Made by a program: the position numbers and the translations under genes. From contig OX359266.1 in NCBI GenBank assembly GCA_947179155.2, forward strand, positions 44,529,539 through 44,593,538: a DNA stretch of 64,000 nucleotides. Reading direction: 5' to 3'. This DNA comes from Hedera helix (Eukaryota > Streptophyta > Magnoliopsida > Apiales > Araliaceae). Each line of letters starts with the position of its first letter. Position 1 is the first letter of the stretch. The notes under the pieces were generated by a model. The model did not search any database and was not told where the DNA came from. It worked only from the letters and a program-made list of their open reading frames with translations. Positions 37,132 to 47,247 of this stretch are shown here, in pieces.

Positions 37132-38044
37132 TCAAACAAAAGTAGGCACTTCTATATTTTATCCTTTTTGCCAAAATTTTATCGCTTGGCAACTTACCTT
37201 CGGCCAGATACTCTAAATAAGGAGTCAACCAACAATTAGATCTTTCCACACATTTGACCTCCTTTTTCAGTATACTAGGTTCAATCAATTCTTCAATGTA
37301 CACTGATCCCGATAAAGACTCGTTCGAGGTAGTAGCAAGCTTTGACAGAGCATCAACCACAGTATTGTCATTCCGATCCACGTTTTGCAATGAATAAGAA
37401 ACGAAGTATTGCAAAACACTCTTCACCTCGGACAGATACCTTGTCATTCTTGTTCCCCGAGCTTCATATTCTCCCTGAATCTGCTTTACCACAAGCTGGG
37501 AATCACTCATGATCAGCAAGCTCCTGACCTCCAAACTTCGAGCCAATCTTAGGCCAGCTAATATAGCTTCGTACTCCGCCTCATTATTGGTGGCTTTGAA
37601 TTTAAACCGGATTGCTTGTTGGACTCTGAAACCTTCAGGACTTGTCAAAATTACCCCGGCTCCACTCAAGTCTGCTGTGGATGATCCATCAACATTCAAA
37701 GTCCAAGAATGAGAGGGATCTGGCTGCCCCCCAGCTATTAGTGTTACATCCGATCCCGAAGAACCGATTGTCTCTTCTTCGGAGAACATGCACTCCACCA
37801 TAAAATCAGCCAATGCTTGGCCCTTTATCGCCGTCCGAGGACGGTATTCAATCGCGAACTGGCTTAGCTCAACAGCCCAAGCCACCATCCTTCCCGATGC
37901 ATCAGGCTTTTGGAGGATCTTCTTTAAAGGTTTGTCGGTGTAAACAATTATTACCCAACCCTGGAAGTAATGCCTTAGCTTTCTGCTAGCTATTACCAAG
38001 GAGTAGACACACTTCTCTAAGTTGGCATACCTCGTTTGTTCATC
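36992..38044 (-). pseudogene. Tat element RNase H and second plant-type RNase H
   Basis: The frame opens in the C-terminal part of the retroviral-type RNase H region (LEKCVYSLVIASRKLRHYF, then YTDKPLKKIL) and continues through a connection to a second RNase H domain. That domain shows D in LNVDGSS, E in NNEAEYEA, D in MSDSQLVV and D in VVDALSKLA, the four acidic positions of cellular-type RNase H. The extra domain is a hallmark of the Tat lineage. The frame runs into the integrase zinc finger and is then shifted by the extra C at 37011-37016. Its upstream junction with RT at about 38040 is a deletion that also changes frame. Confidence 0.85.
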
Positions 38045-39729
38045 ATTCGCTGATAAGTGGCCCCGGCATTGATCAGCCCGAATGTCATCCGGTTATATGC
38101 ATAAATAGCCCGATGAGTAATGAATGATATCTTCGGGATGTCTTGCTTCTCCATCAAAATCTGGTTGTATACCGAAAAAGCATCCAGGAAGCTGAGTATA
38201 GCATTCCCCGAAGTAGCATCGATCAGCTGGTCGATGTGGGGTAGAGGATAGAAGTCTTTCGGGCATGCTTTATTTAGGTCCGTGTAATCTATGCAAACTC
38301 TCCATTTCCCATTTTGTTTGCGGACCAGCACAACATTTGCAAGCCATTCCGGGTATTCAATTTCCTCAATAATCCCGGCATCTAATAACTTTCCCACTTC
38401 TTCATCAATTATTTTCTGGCGTTCGGGAGCAAAAATACGCCTCTTCTGAAAGACAGGCTTCTTCTCGGGATCAACGGATAGCTTTTGAATGGCCACGTCT
38501 TCTGCCATCCCAGGCATATCTCGGGGTGTCCAGGCGAAGATATCGGCATAAGTTCTGAGTAGTTCAATTAACCCCCTTTTTAAAGTATCTTGCAACCCGG
38601 TCCCTATTTTAATCAACTTCTCGGTATTCCCCGGAATAAGCTGCACATTTTCAGTCTCTTCAGCTGGAGAGGCCAATGGCTCAGTAAGTCCCTCCGTGAA
38701 CGGCTCAACATCAACTGTCAAAGTTTGTCTCATTTTGCTGACCCCGATCACTGGTGCTGTAAGAGTGTGCCTATAACATTTTCTGGCAATGTCCAGATCT
38801 CCCTTGACTTCCCCGACTCCATGTGGGGTATGGAACTTCATTTTAAAATGGGCAATTGAAGTAACTGCTTGGAGTGCTGACAAAGTCGTCCTTCCAAGAA
38901 TGGCATTGTAAGCCGAATCTACTTGCACCACGAAGAACTTGACATTGACTATTACTTGTCTGGGAGACTCCCCGAACACCATGGGCAGCTCAATTGTGCC
39001 GATTACTGGCACCGCTTCATTCCCGAACCCATATAATGGAGATTCCTGGCCAACCTCCAGCTTCATTCCCTCCAGGTTCATGCGTTGGTAAGCATGACTG
39101 TATAAAACATCAACCGAAGACCCGTTGTCAATCATAATTCTTTTCATATCGACGGGCCCTACTTGGGCAGTTATCACCAATGCCCCTTCATGAGGTTCAA
39201 CTGAGTCAACTGGATAGTCCTCATCTGAAAATGAAATCACCGACCCCGGATATAATCGTTCTGTTTTAATCGGCTGCTCTGCTACAGCCATCACCACATC
39301 CGAGGTGGATCTTCTGCGTTTTCCCGATGACTTTATGGGCATACCCCCACTTATGACATCAATGACCCGTCTCGGCTGACTCCCACTAGCCTCGTTATGA
39401 TCGTTCTTTTGAGGCCGAACCCCCTGTGGGACTGTTTTCCCGGCAACAAAATGCTGCAGTCGTCCATGTTGGATATTTTTCTCAATCAATTTCTTTAAAT
39501 CTGGACATCCTTCAGCATCATGTCCTCTGTTCTGATGGTATTCACAGAACTGATTTTGAAATCCTTCATAACCCCTTTTACTCCGTGGGGGTTCATAAAA
39601 CTGAGTACCCCTGATTTCATTCAGCACCTGCACCCGATCAGTATTCAGGGGAGTAAATTGTTTTTGTCCAAATCTAGGTTGGGCGGGTGGTTTATTAGCC
39701 TGATTATTGCCCCTCGGGCCCAACCTATC
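38017..39729 (-). pseudogene. Tat element nucleocapsid, protease and truncated reverse transcriptase
   Basis: In order: a CxxHxxxxHxxxxC knuckle (CEYHQNRGHDAEGC) at the end of gag, the aspartic protease with DNGSSVDVL, then RT with KQNGKWRVCIDYTDLNKA and LDAFSVYNQI (first catalytic Asp). The frame then ends abruptly after TFGLINAGATYQRMMN: the YxDD active-site segment and the following part of RT and RNase H are missing, so this RT cannot be active. By family comparison some 200 residues are lost. The upstream end (39729) is the insertion point of the nested element; the same frame continues at 45603 on its other side. Confidence 0.88.
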
Positions 39730-41387
39730 TGGTAGCTGTCGTTAACACTCCAAAATTAATCCTTACTTTCAATCACAAACTCAGTATAATAGCAAGCAAG
39801 GGTCGAACCCACAGAGAATGATTAATTTATTTTTATGCAATGTAAACTAGATTTGGGGGGTTTTGAACTAACCATAATTAACTAAATAAATAAAAGTAAA
39901 TTGATAAAATTAATTAATAAATTAAAAACTTCAGTTCTTCGGTTCAATCTCACCCTTATAATTAATAGATCAATCAATCCAAATATATTTTTATCCTTCC
40001 ATGAAACCAATAACCCTAGATAACAACAAGCTCTGCTATCCGAAATTTCCCATAATTTTAATCTAACAAAACAAGCTCTTCATTAGATTCTAACCATTAT
40101 ACAACCTAGAACAAGCTCTCTAAATTTAATATAATGGAAGCATTAATCACAAGGAAATTAGATTATTCTAAGCAACAATCTCATAAGCTCGGATTGTTTA
40201 ACTTACATCATGATAACCATAGCAATAAATAAAAGCTTGACCACAATCATCTATCACTATTCACTACCAACGATTAGGAACAATATCAATTACACGTAAT
40301 ATAATTCCTAAATCTAGCAATTGATAATAATTTGATTAAATCAACAGGCCAAAATTAAATCAATCAAATCCAATATCAAATAAACAATTAAAACAGATTA
40401 TCATAAATAATTTCATATGAGGAAGAATAAATAATATTACTGAATTAATTAAATCATTAATTATAATCGGGTTTGAAATTCCCTAGAACTGAATAATAAA
40501 ATTAGCCAAACATAATAAAAATAATAGATAAGAAAAACCTGATAGTGAGAGCTCCTAATTATCTCTAACAATCTGCTAAATAATTATAAAACTACTGAAA
40601 ACATGAGTCTCCTAATATATTTATAGAAATACAATAATAATCCTAAGCTAATGTGGAAAAGAAATCCAATTTGGAATCAAATTAATGCTCAAAATCCCGA
40701 AATAAGTCTGTTCCCAGCAATAACCGCGCGCCAAACACGCCCCAGCTGACCGGTCAACGCTCGCCCCGCGTATGCTGACGTCATCACGCTCCTCCGCGCA
40801 TTGCGCGGAGGCTTTCTGCAACGGAGGAAAAACGGCGTCGTTTCTTGTCCCCGCGTGCACTGCTTTGTCCTCTTCTCCGCGCATTGCGCGATGTATTTAC
40901 ATTACTCCAAACGGCGTCGTATTAACTGTCGGTGCTGATTCCTACCGCGCGCATCGCGCGGCTGAACTTAGCGAATTTACAATAATACCCCTCCGCGTCT
41001 TTTCTTCCTTAATTACGATAATGCCATCCGTTCTGGTTAATTACAGTTTTGTCATCAGACTTTTGCGGATTTTCCAGATTTGCCCCCAAGCTTTATTTTT
41101 CCTACAAAATAAAATATAAAAATAAATAAAAATAATATAAAAATACTAAAAATCCTAAAAACACATAATAATAAATAAAATTCCTAAAATACTAAAAACA
41201 AATAAAAACACATAAATAAAAAGAAATATAAAAATACTATAAAATTACCTAAATTAACATAAATTAACTAAAATCCTATAAAACCTATTAAAACCAAAAT
41301 AAGCTAAATAATTAAACATTTAAGCACACAATAAATATAAAAACTAATTATTAGGGAATAAAAATATCGTATAATTTAGCCCTATCA
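39730..41387 (-). repeat. Nested element 3' LTR
   Basis: 1658 bp, TGGTAGCTGTCG to GCCCTATCA in plus coordinates. It contains a GC-rich, CpG-rich block (40728-40975) with several palindromes and a TGACGTCA motif. The two open frames in this block are shared by both LTRs and show no sign of being genes. Confidence 0.95.
40728..40975. promoter_or_regulatory. CpG-rich palindrome block in the LTR
   Basis: In a strongly AT-rich setting this block has TGACCGGTCA (40747-40756), the bZIP-type palindrome TGACGTCA (40776-40783), an inverted repeat with arms CCTCCGCGCA / TGCGCGGAGG (40791-40811), a second CGCGCA / TGCGCG pair (40878-40890), a third CCGCGCG / CGCGCGG pair (40945-40961), and two ACGGCGTCGT copies. 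It is repeated in the other LTR (44938-45185). It is probably the enhancer part of U3; that role is inferred. Confidence 0.5.
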
Positions 41388-41400
41388 AATACCCCCACAC
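41388..41400 (-). promoter_or_regulatory. Nested element polypurine tract
   Basis: The minus strand reads GTGTGGGGGTATT immediately upstream of the 3' LTR start TGATAGGG. It is preceded by GAGGACGAGCAAAAGCTAA, a context that often precedes the 3' LTR in Athila-like elements. Confidence 0.75.
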
Positions 41401-41851
41401 TTAGCTTTTGCTCGTCCTCGGGCAAAACAAAAATAAAAATAAACAAAAAACTAATAACCAAACAACTTACTTGAATAACTAATTAATATGAACCCAACAT
41501 TAGCCTCAAAGATTTTTAAAATAATAACTCAAAGAAAATTTCAAAATCATGCAAAATCCAAAAATTTAACATATTTATTAATCTTATTTACTCGAGACCC
41601 TTTGTGTGTGTGTGAATCCAAATGTATCAAACTAGCAAAAAAAACTTAGATCCGCTCACATAATTAAATGTCTCATAAAAGATATCAAAAATGGTTAGTT
41701 TCACAGCAAAACTCTATAGTCTTATTTTTCACATCACTTTCCACTAATATAGACAAATATAACTAGAAGATCAAAAGGTTTTTAATCAATGAAACATATT
41801 AGGATTATCAATTTTTTTCTTTCAATTATTTTTTTCAAAATTTTTTCTTTT

Positions 41852-42008
41852 AATGGGTGCATTTTATGCTCCATCCCATTTTTTCTTTTTTCATTTTTTT
41901 TTTCCATGGTGAGTGCATTTTATGCTCCATCTCACCAGCGAGTGCGTTTTACGCTGCATCTCACTTTTTCATGTGTTTATGAGTGAGTGCGTTTTACGCT
42001 CCATCTCA
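41852..42008 (-). other. Four tandem hairpins with compensating changes
   Basis: Four copies of a unit (41852-41880, 41908-41936, 41938-41964, 41984-42008) can each fold. The inner stems are GCAT-TTT-ATGC in units 1 and 2 and GCGT-TTT-ACGC in units 3 and 4. The outer stems are AATGGG/CCCATT in unit 1, GGTGAG/CTCACC in unit 2, GAG/CTC in unit 3 and TGAG/CTCA in unit 4. Changes on one side of a stem are matched on the other. No ORF crosses the block. Its role is unknown; it lies in the 3' non-coding part of the element's transcript. Confidence 0.6.
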
Positions 42009-42695
42009 ACCCACCACAAGATTTTTTTCCAATAATAATCCTAGAAAAATTACCTAAATCATCTCCTCCAAATTATATTTTGTCTTATATTTCACTTTAA
42101 ATAATGATCAAATAAGATATAGAGTTCAAAAATATCTTCCATAAGCATTTAACCATATAAACTTTCTCTTAATTAAAATTAGCTCAAACAATTGGATATA
42201 AGTGCATAAAAAGTTAAAGGATCTCAAACAAAGTAATTATCAATAAAAAGTCAAAATTCAGACTAAGCAAAAATTTATCATTTTTTCAAGAGTTATTAAA
42301 TAAAAATCAAAATTTTTATCATTGACTAAAAATTAAAATTCAATTAACTCATTGCTCAAGTGACACATCCTAAATAATACAAACAAATAAATTAAAATTA
42401 ACTAACTACCCATTTTCGTAGGAAACACGGTTACACTTAGCACGTGCAACAAGCCTTTAAACCCCAAGGTTACCCCAAGTGGACGAGTTTTGTCTCGTGA
42501 GGGTTTGCAGTGAATTTACCCACAAAATTTCAAAAATTTAAAATTTTTTAAAATTCCCTAAAAATAAAACAACTTTTTTTTTTTAAATAAAACAAAATTT
42601 TAAAATTCCCTAAAAATAAAACAAATTTGTTTTTTAAAAAATAAAATAAAACAAATTTTAAAATTCCCTAAAAATAAAACAAATATCCTAAATCC

Positions 42696-42735
42696 CTTCA
42701 CCCACACTTAAAATTTACATTGTCCCCAATGTAAA
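42696..42735 (-). other. Tetraloop hairpin followed by a second polypurine-like tract
   Basis: On the minus strand TTTACATTG, loop GGGA, and CAATGTAAA form a perfect 9-bp stem (42735-42714) with a GNRA-type loop. It is followed by a purine-rich AAGTGTGGGTGAAGGGA (about 42712-42696) that resembles the 3' polypurine tract. It lies just downstream of the gag-like ORF stop. Confidence 0.5.
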
Positions 42736-42866
42736 CTATAATGCAAAGAAATGGGCACAAATAAATATAAAAAGAAAAAGGAAAAGAAATGCAAATCTGA
42801 TTTCATGGGTTGCCTCCCAAGCAGCGCCTTTGTTTATTGTCATTGACTCGACAACAGGCCAAACCA

Positions 42867-43805
42867 CTACGTCATTCCAACTTCATGAATTTTGAGTACC
42901 CCATCCATCACGTTATCCTTCATAGGTAGATTCAATCTCGCTTGCACGTGACATGAACGCTTTACTCCCTCTTCAACAAATAGGTACTTAAGATGATCGG
43001 TGAGAGTCTTTATAGTTGGAATGGGATCCTGCAAAACAAAAGATAGAAAATTTTCGTGAGTAGCATGTAATGGAATGGAAATAATTGCATGACTATCAAA
43101 AATCATTGGCAAAGAATTGAATGCAGTTTCAGCGTCCTTCAAATCTTGTTTCAACTCAATTTTTTTTGCCTCCTCTAACTTCAAACTGCTTGTCCTTGCA
43201 TCCTCTAAATTCTCTTTATCTATTTTCCCAAAAATTCTCTCCACCTTAGGCATGTTATCAACACAAAGAACATCATTGTCTACAATTATAATGTCCGTTT
43301 CTGCACTGATGTTGTCTGCTTCCTCTTGCATCGGTGTTTGAAGGAATGACCCTTGAGAATCTAATTGACCAATTGTGGGAGCAAGCTGACTCAGTTGATT
43401 CTCCAAATTATAGATAGAAGTTTTTGTCTCTTGTTGAAATTGTTGTGCTTGAGTCATGAAAGCATTAAACATATCTTCTAAAGATATGTCAGAACTAAAC
43501 GATTGGTCATGTTGTTGTTGGGGATATGGTTGCATGTACTGTGGATTATTTGAAATTTTTTGATTTTCATGCCAATTTACTGGTGAATTCTCATAGCTGA
43601 AATGCCCAAGGAAACCACCAGCTGCATTGACTTGTTCATAGGACTCCTCTCGAAGCATTGGGCACATATCAGTTGGGTGTCCTATTGTCGCACAAATCCT
43701 ACATGTACCTACAGCCATTTGATAAACAAAAGAAGTTAGACTATCAGTTTGATGCTCATAAGAAGAAATATTTACCTCATTAACATAATCACGCATGTCT
43801 TCCAT
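42867..43805 (-). CDS. Gag-like protein of the nested Athila-like element
   Basis: This 312-residue frame begins about 110 bp downstream of the primer site. Near residues 34-47 it has a CCHC knuckle, CRICATIGHPTDMC (C-x2-C-x4-H-x4-C), followed by MLREESYEQVNAAGGFLG, the typical string after the knuckle in Athila-type gag. A Gln/Pro-rich stretch, a NLENQLSQLAPTIGQLDSQG coiled segment and an acidic C-terminal part follow. It lacks the N-terminal capsid domain that full Athila gag has (about 600 residues), so it is a short or trimmed form. The open frame in a recent element suggests it may still be made. It could bind the element's RNA; that is inference. Confidence 0.75.
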   Translation of the reverse strand: MEDMRDYVNEVNISSYEHQTDSLTSFVYQMAVGTCRICATIGHPTDMCPMLREESYEQVNAAGGFLGHFSYENSPVNWHENQKISNNPQYMQPYPQQQHDQSFSSDISLEDMFNAFMTQAQQFQQETKTSIYNLENQLSQLAPTIGQLDSQGSFLQTPMQEEADNISAETDIIIVDNDVLCVDNMPKVERIFGKIDKENLEDARTSSLKLEEAKKIELKQDLKDAETAFNSLPMIFDSHAIISIPLHATHENFLSFVLQDPIPTIKTLTDHLKYLFVEEGVKRSCHVQARLNLPMKDNVMDGVLKIHEVGMT

Positions 43806-43916
43806 CCTTAACCTGCAAAACTCAATTAAACTATGAAAAACTATAAAAATAAAATCTAAGAAAAATTACTAAATTAAAAGAAAATTTACAAAAACACAAA
43901 AATAAATTAAAATCAT

Positions 43917-43934
43917 TCCCCGGCAACGGCGCCA
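43917..43934 (-). promoter_or_regulatory. Primer binding site for tRNA-Asp (nested element)
   Basis: The plus strand here equals the last 18 bases of plant tRNA-Asp with CCA (TCCCCGGCAACGGCGCCA). The minus strand is therefore a perfect primer binding site starting 5 bp from the 5' LTR. tRNA-Asp priming is known for Athila elements. The tRNA sequence is from memory. Confidence 0.85.
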
Positions 43935-43939
43935 AAATT

Positions 43940-45597
43940 TGGTAGCTGTCGTTAACACTCCAAAATTAATCCTTACTTTCAATCACAAACTCAGTATAAT
44001 AGCAAGCAAGGGTCGAACCCACAGAGAATGATTAATTTATTTTTATGCAATGTAAACTAGATTTGGGGGGTTTTGAACTAACCATAATTAACTAAATAAA
44101 TAAAAGTAAATTGATAAAATTAATTAATAAATTAAAAACTTCAGTTCTTCGGTTCAATCTCACCCTTATAATTAATAGATCAATCAATCCAAATATATTT
44201 TTATCCTTCCATGAAACCAATAACCCTAGATAACAACAAGCTCTGCTATCCGAAATTTCCCATAATTTTAATCTAACAAAACAAGCTCTTCATTAGATTC
44301 TAACCATTATACAACCTAGAACAAGCTCTCTAAATTTAATATAATGGAAGCATTAATCACAAGGAAATTAGATTATTCTAAGCAACAATCTCATAAGCTC
44401 GGATTGTTTAACTTACATCATGATAACCATAGCAATAAATAAAAGCTTGACCACAATCATCTATCACTATTCACTACCAACGATTAGGAACAATATCAAT
44501 TACACGTAATATAATTCCTAAATCTAGCAATTGATAATAATTTGATTAAATCAACAGGCCAAAATTAAATCAATCAAATCCAATATCAAATAAACAATTA
44601 AAACAGATTATCATAAATAATTTCATATGAGGAAGAATAAATAATATTACTGAATTAATTAAATCATTAATTATAATCGGGTTTGAAATTCCCTAGAACT
44701 GAATAATAAAATTAGCCAAACATAATAAAAATAATAGATAAGAAAAACCTGAGAGTGAGAGCTCCTAATTATCTCTAACAATCTGCTAAATAATTATAAA
44801 ACTACTGAAAACATGAGTCTCCTAATATATTTATAGAAATACAATAATAATCCTAAGCTAATGTGGAAAAGAAATCCAATTTGGAATCAAATTAATGCTC
44901 AAAATCCCGAAATAAGTCTGTTCCCAGCAATAACCGCGCGCCAAACACGCCCCAGCTGACCGGTCAACGCTCGCCCCGCGTATGCTGACGTCATCACGCT
45001 CCTCCGCGCATTGCGCGGAGGCTTTCTGCAACGGAGGAAAAACGGCGTCGTTTCTTGTCCCCGCGTGCACTGCTTTGTCCTCTTCTCCGCGCATTGCGCG
45101 ATGTATTTACATTACTCCAAACGGCGTCGTATTGACTGTCGGTGCTGATTCCTACCGCGTGCATCGCGCGGCTGAACTTAGCGAATTTACAATAATACCC
45201 CTCCGCGTCTTTTCTTCCTTAATTACGATAATGCCATCCGTTCTGGTTAATTACAGTTTTGTCATCAGACTTTTGCGGATTTTCCAGATTTGCCCCCAAG
45301 CTTTATTTTTCCTACAAAATAAAATATAAAAATAAATAAAAATAATATAAAAATACTAAAAATCCTAAAAACACATAATAATAAATAAAATTCCTAAAAT
45401 ACTAAAAACAAATAAAAACACATAAATAAAAAGAAATATAAAAATACTATAAAATTACCTAAATTAACATAAATTAACTAAAATCCTATAAAACCTATTA
45501 AAACCAAAATAAGCTAAATAATTAAACATTTAAGCACACAATAAATATAAAAACTAATTATTAGGGAATAAAAATATCGTATAATTTAGCCCTATCA
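43940..45597 (-). repeat. Nested element 5' LTR
   Basis: 1658 bp, same ends as the 3' LTR. I see three differences from it (near 44756, 45134 and 45160), the last of which breaks one arm of the third CpG-rich palindrome. Confidence 0.95.
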
Positions 45598-45602
45598 CTA
45601 TC

Positions 45603-47177
45603 CATCACATCCGACTTCCCTTCCTTAGGTTTGTACTGTTCAGATCCCCTCTGATTTTTGGACAAAGTAGTCATGGCCTCTTTAATGGCAATGAAATTCT
45701 CGGCTCGTTCATAAGCATCGGCCAGATCCTTCGGTGGTTTGAACATTATATTCTTCATTAGCTTCTTTGATCTGTAGATGTCCAACCCCGTTGTGAAGAA
45801 GCCCAACGCCTGGGTCATATCCAGGTTTACTACGGCCCCTGCCGCCTCCCTGAATCTTTGCACGTACTGGCCAAGGGTCTCATCTCCCTTTTGTTTGATT
45901 TGCATCAACGATGCAGTCAGCTTACCCCTTCTTTTGTTGCTGCCGAACCGGTCATGGAATTTATCACACAGCTCCTTCCATGAATTAATGCTCCCCGGCG
46001 GCAGAGACACAATCCACTGTTTTGCTGCCTTCTTCAGAGTGGTTATGAAAATCTTGCACATCCCTGCATCTGAATGGTTATAGTACCCCATCACAATCTC
46101 ATAAGAGTTGGTATGGTCGTAGGGATCTCCAGTGCCATCGAAAGACTCCAATGGTGGCAGCTTCATCTTCGGATCAGCCTTCTCCATATTGATCACAGCT
46201 GAGAATGGAGAATTGGTATTGGTGGGCTTTGCTACTGCCTTTACTTCGACAAGTTGTCGTTCCAATTCTACCATCATTTTCAGTAAGGGATCATCACTAT
46301 CATTAGCTTTCTGAATATCAGGTTCAGCCCCTGAATTCCTTCTCGGGCTACGAACTTCCCGATCATCACGGATATAACCCGCACCTCTCCTCGGGCTCCG
46401 TATCTCCCGATCATCGGGCACATACCCCGAACCTCTCCTCGGGCTCCTGATTTCTCGATCATTCTGCACATATCCCGAACCCTTCCTCGGGCTTCGTATT
46501 TCCCGATCATTGGGCCCATATCCCGAACCTTTCCTCGGGCTTCGTATTTTCCGATCATTGGGCCCATATCCCGAACCTCTTCTCGGGCTCCTACTTCGGG
46601 CATGACGACTTTGGGGAGATGGTGAACGCCTCCTTCGATCTGAATAAGTGGATCCCCTATCCCTAAAGGGGGTCGGCCCTCCACCTGCTTGCTCCGACTG
46701 TGGCTTTGGTGGGCCATAGCCATTTTCGACTCCATATTGTGATGTGGGTGGGTCATTCACCCGTCCCCGAACCTCTCTACTCTGGGGTGTCTGTACTCCA
46801 AACCCTTGCACTGTGTTCTGAGGCTCTTCATCTCTTTTCAATTCTGTCAGTAGAACAGCCCATCCTTCTTGCTGATGTTGAAGAGATAACATAGCCTCCT
46901 CTGCCGCTTTAATCCTCTGTCTTTTAATAAACTCCCTTTGCTCATGGAGATCTTCTCCTCCAATCATGTGTTCCCGAACAGAATCTTGACGAATGGTCCC
47001 CCTATCATGTCCCATACCAGGAGAGTCAAAGGAAGACAAACGCTGACGAACTGAGTTAGAGTGTGATGCCATCGATCCTCCCCTTTGATAGGAAGGACCC
47101 AATCTATCCTTCACCGAGCCTCTAACCGTTGGTGTTGACGAACCTGTCCGCTCCACATGATTACTCTGATAATCCAT
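45603..47177 (-). CDS. Tat element gag (interrupted at its C-terminal end)
   Basis: The frame is open for 525 codons up to the insertion point of the nested element. Residues about 1-190 are low-complexity with an Arg/Ser-rich stretch. Residues about 195-285 hold six copies of a 16-residue unit of IRSPRRGSGYGPNDRE type. The capsid-like retrotransposon gag domain follows (about 340-480; KQWIVSLPPGSINSWKEL, then GDETLGQYVQRFRE). Gag forms the particle in which reverse transcription occurs. The frame continues in register at 39729 beyond the nested element, so gag and pol were one frame before that insertion. The start ATG at 47177 is about 50 bp downstream of the primer site. Confidence 0.85.
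46320..46600 (-). repeat. 48-bp coding minisatellite in gag
   Basis: Six imperfect 48-bp units encode a 16-residue, Arg/Ser-Pro-rich repeat. Units differ at a few codons each (for example GYGPND, GYVQND, GYVPDD, GYIRDD) but none breaks the frame. Confidence 0.9.
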
Positions 47178-47229
47178 AATCCTGCTAAACTTGCTTCTTA
47201 CTTCAACTGTGATTTTTCAAACAGAACAG

Positions 47230-47246
47230 CCCTCCTTCTAACGCCA
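47230..47246 (-). promoter_or_regulatory. Primer binding site, probably tRNA-Asn (Tat element)
   Basis: The plus strand CCCTCCTTCTAACGCCA differs at one base from the 3' end of plant tRNA-Asn with CCA as I recall it (AGCGCCA in place of AACGCCA). It lies one base from the 5' LTR on the minus strand, the expected place. Confidence 0.6.
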
Positions 47247-47247
47247 A

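Larger units (their letters stand above)
39730..45597 (-). mobile_element. Nested non-autonomous Athila-like LTR retrotransposon
   Basis: Two 1658-bp LTRs (39730-41387 and 43940-45597) flank a 2.55-kb interior. The target duplication CTATC is perfect (39725-39729 and 45598-45602) and lies in the gag-pol frame of the Tat element. I see three differences between the LTRs, so insertion is very recent. The interior has a perfect tRNA-Asp primer site, a short gag-like ORF with zinc knuckle, structured non-coding DNA and a polypurine tract, but no protease, RT, RNase H or integrase. It must depend on enzymes supplied by another element. The primer tRNA and the GHPTDMCP / EQVNAAGGF gag signature point to the Athila branch of Ty3/gypsy. 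Confidence 0.92.

Noticed and set aside
40648..41119. Open frames of 78 and 115 codons in the nested LTR, repeated identically at 44858-45329
   Set aside because: They lie in the GC-rich U3 block, overlap on opposite strands, resemble no protein, and are repeated only because the LTR is repeated.
43917..43934. A tRNA-Asp gene fragment on the plus strand
   Set aside because: Only the last 18 bases of the tRNA plus CCA are present, right beside an LTR. CCA is not encoded in plant tRNA genes, so this is a primer binding site read in reverse.
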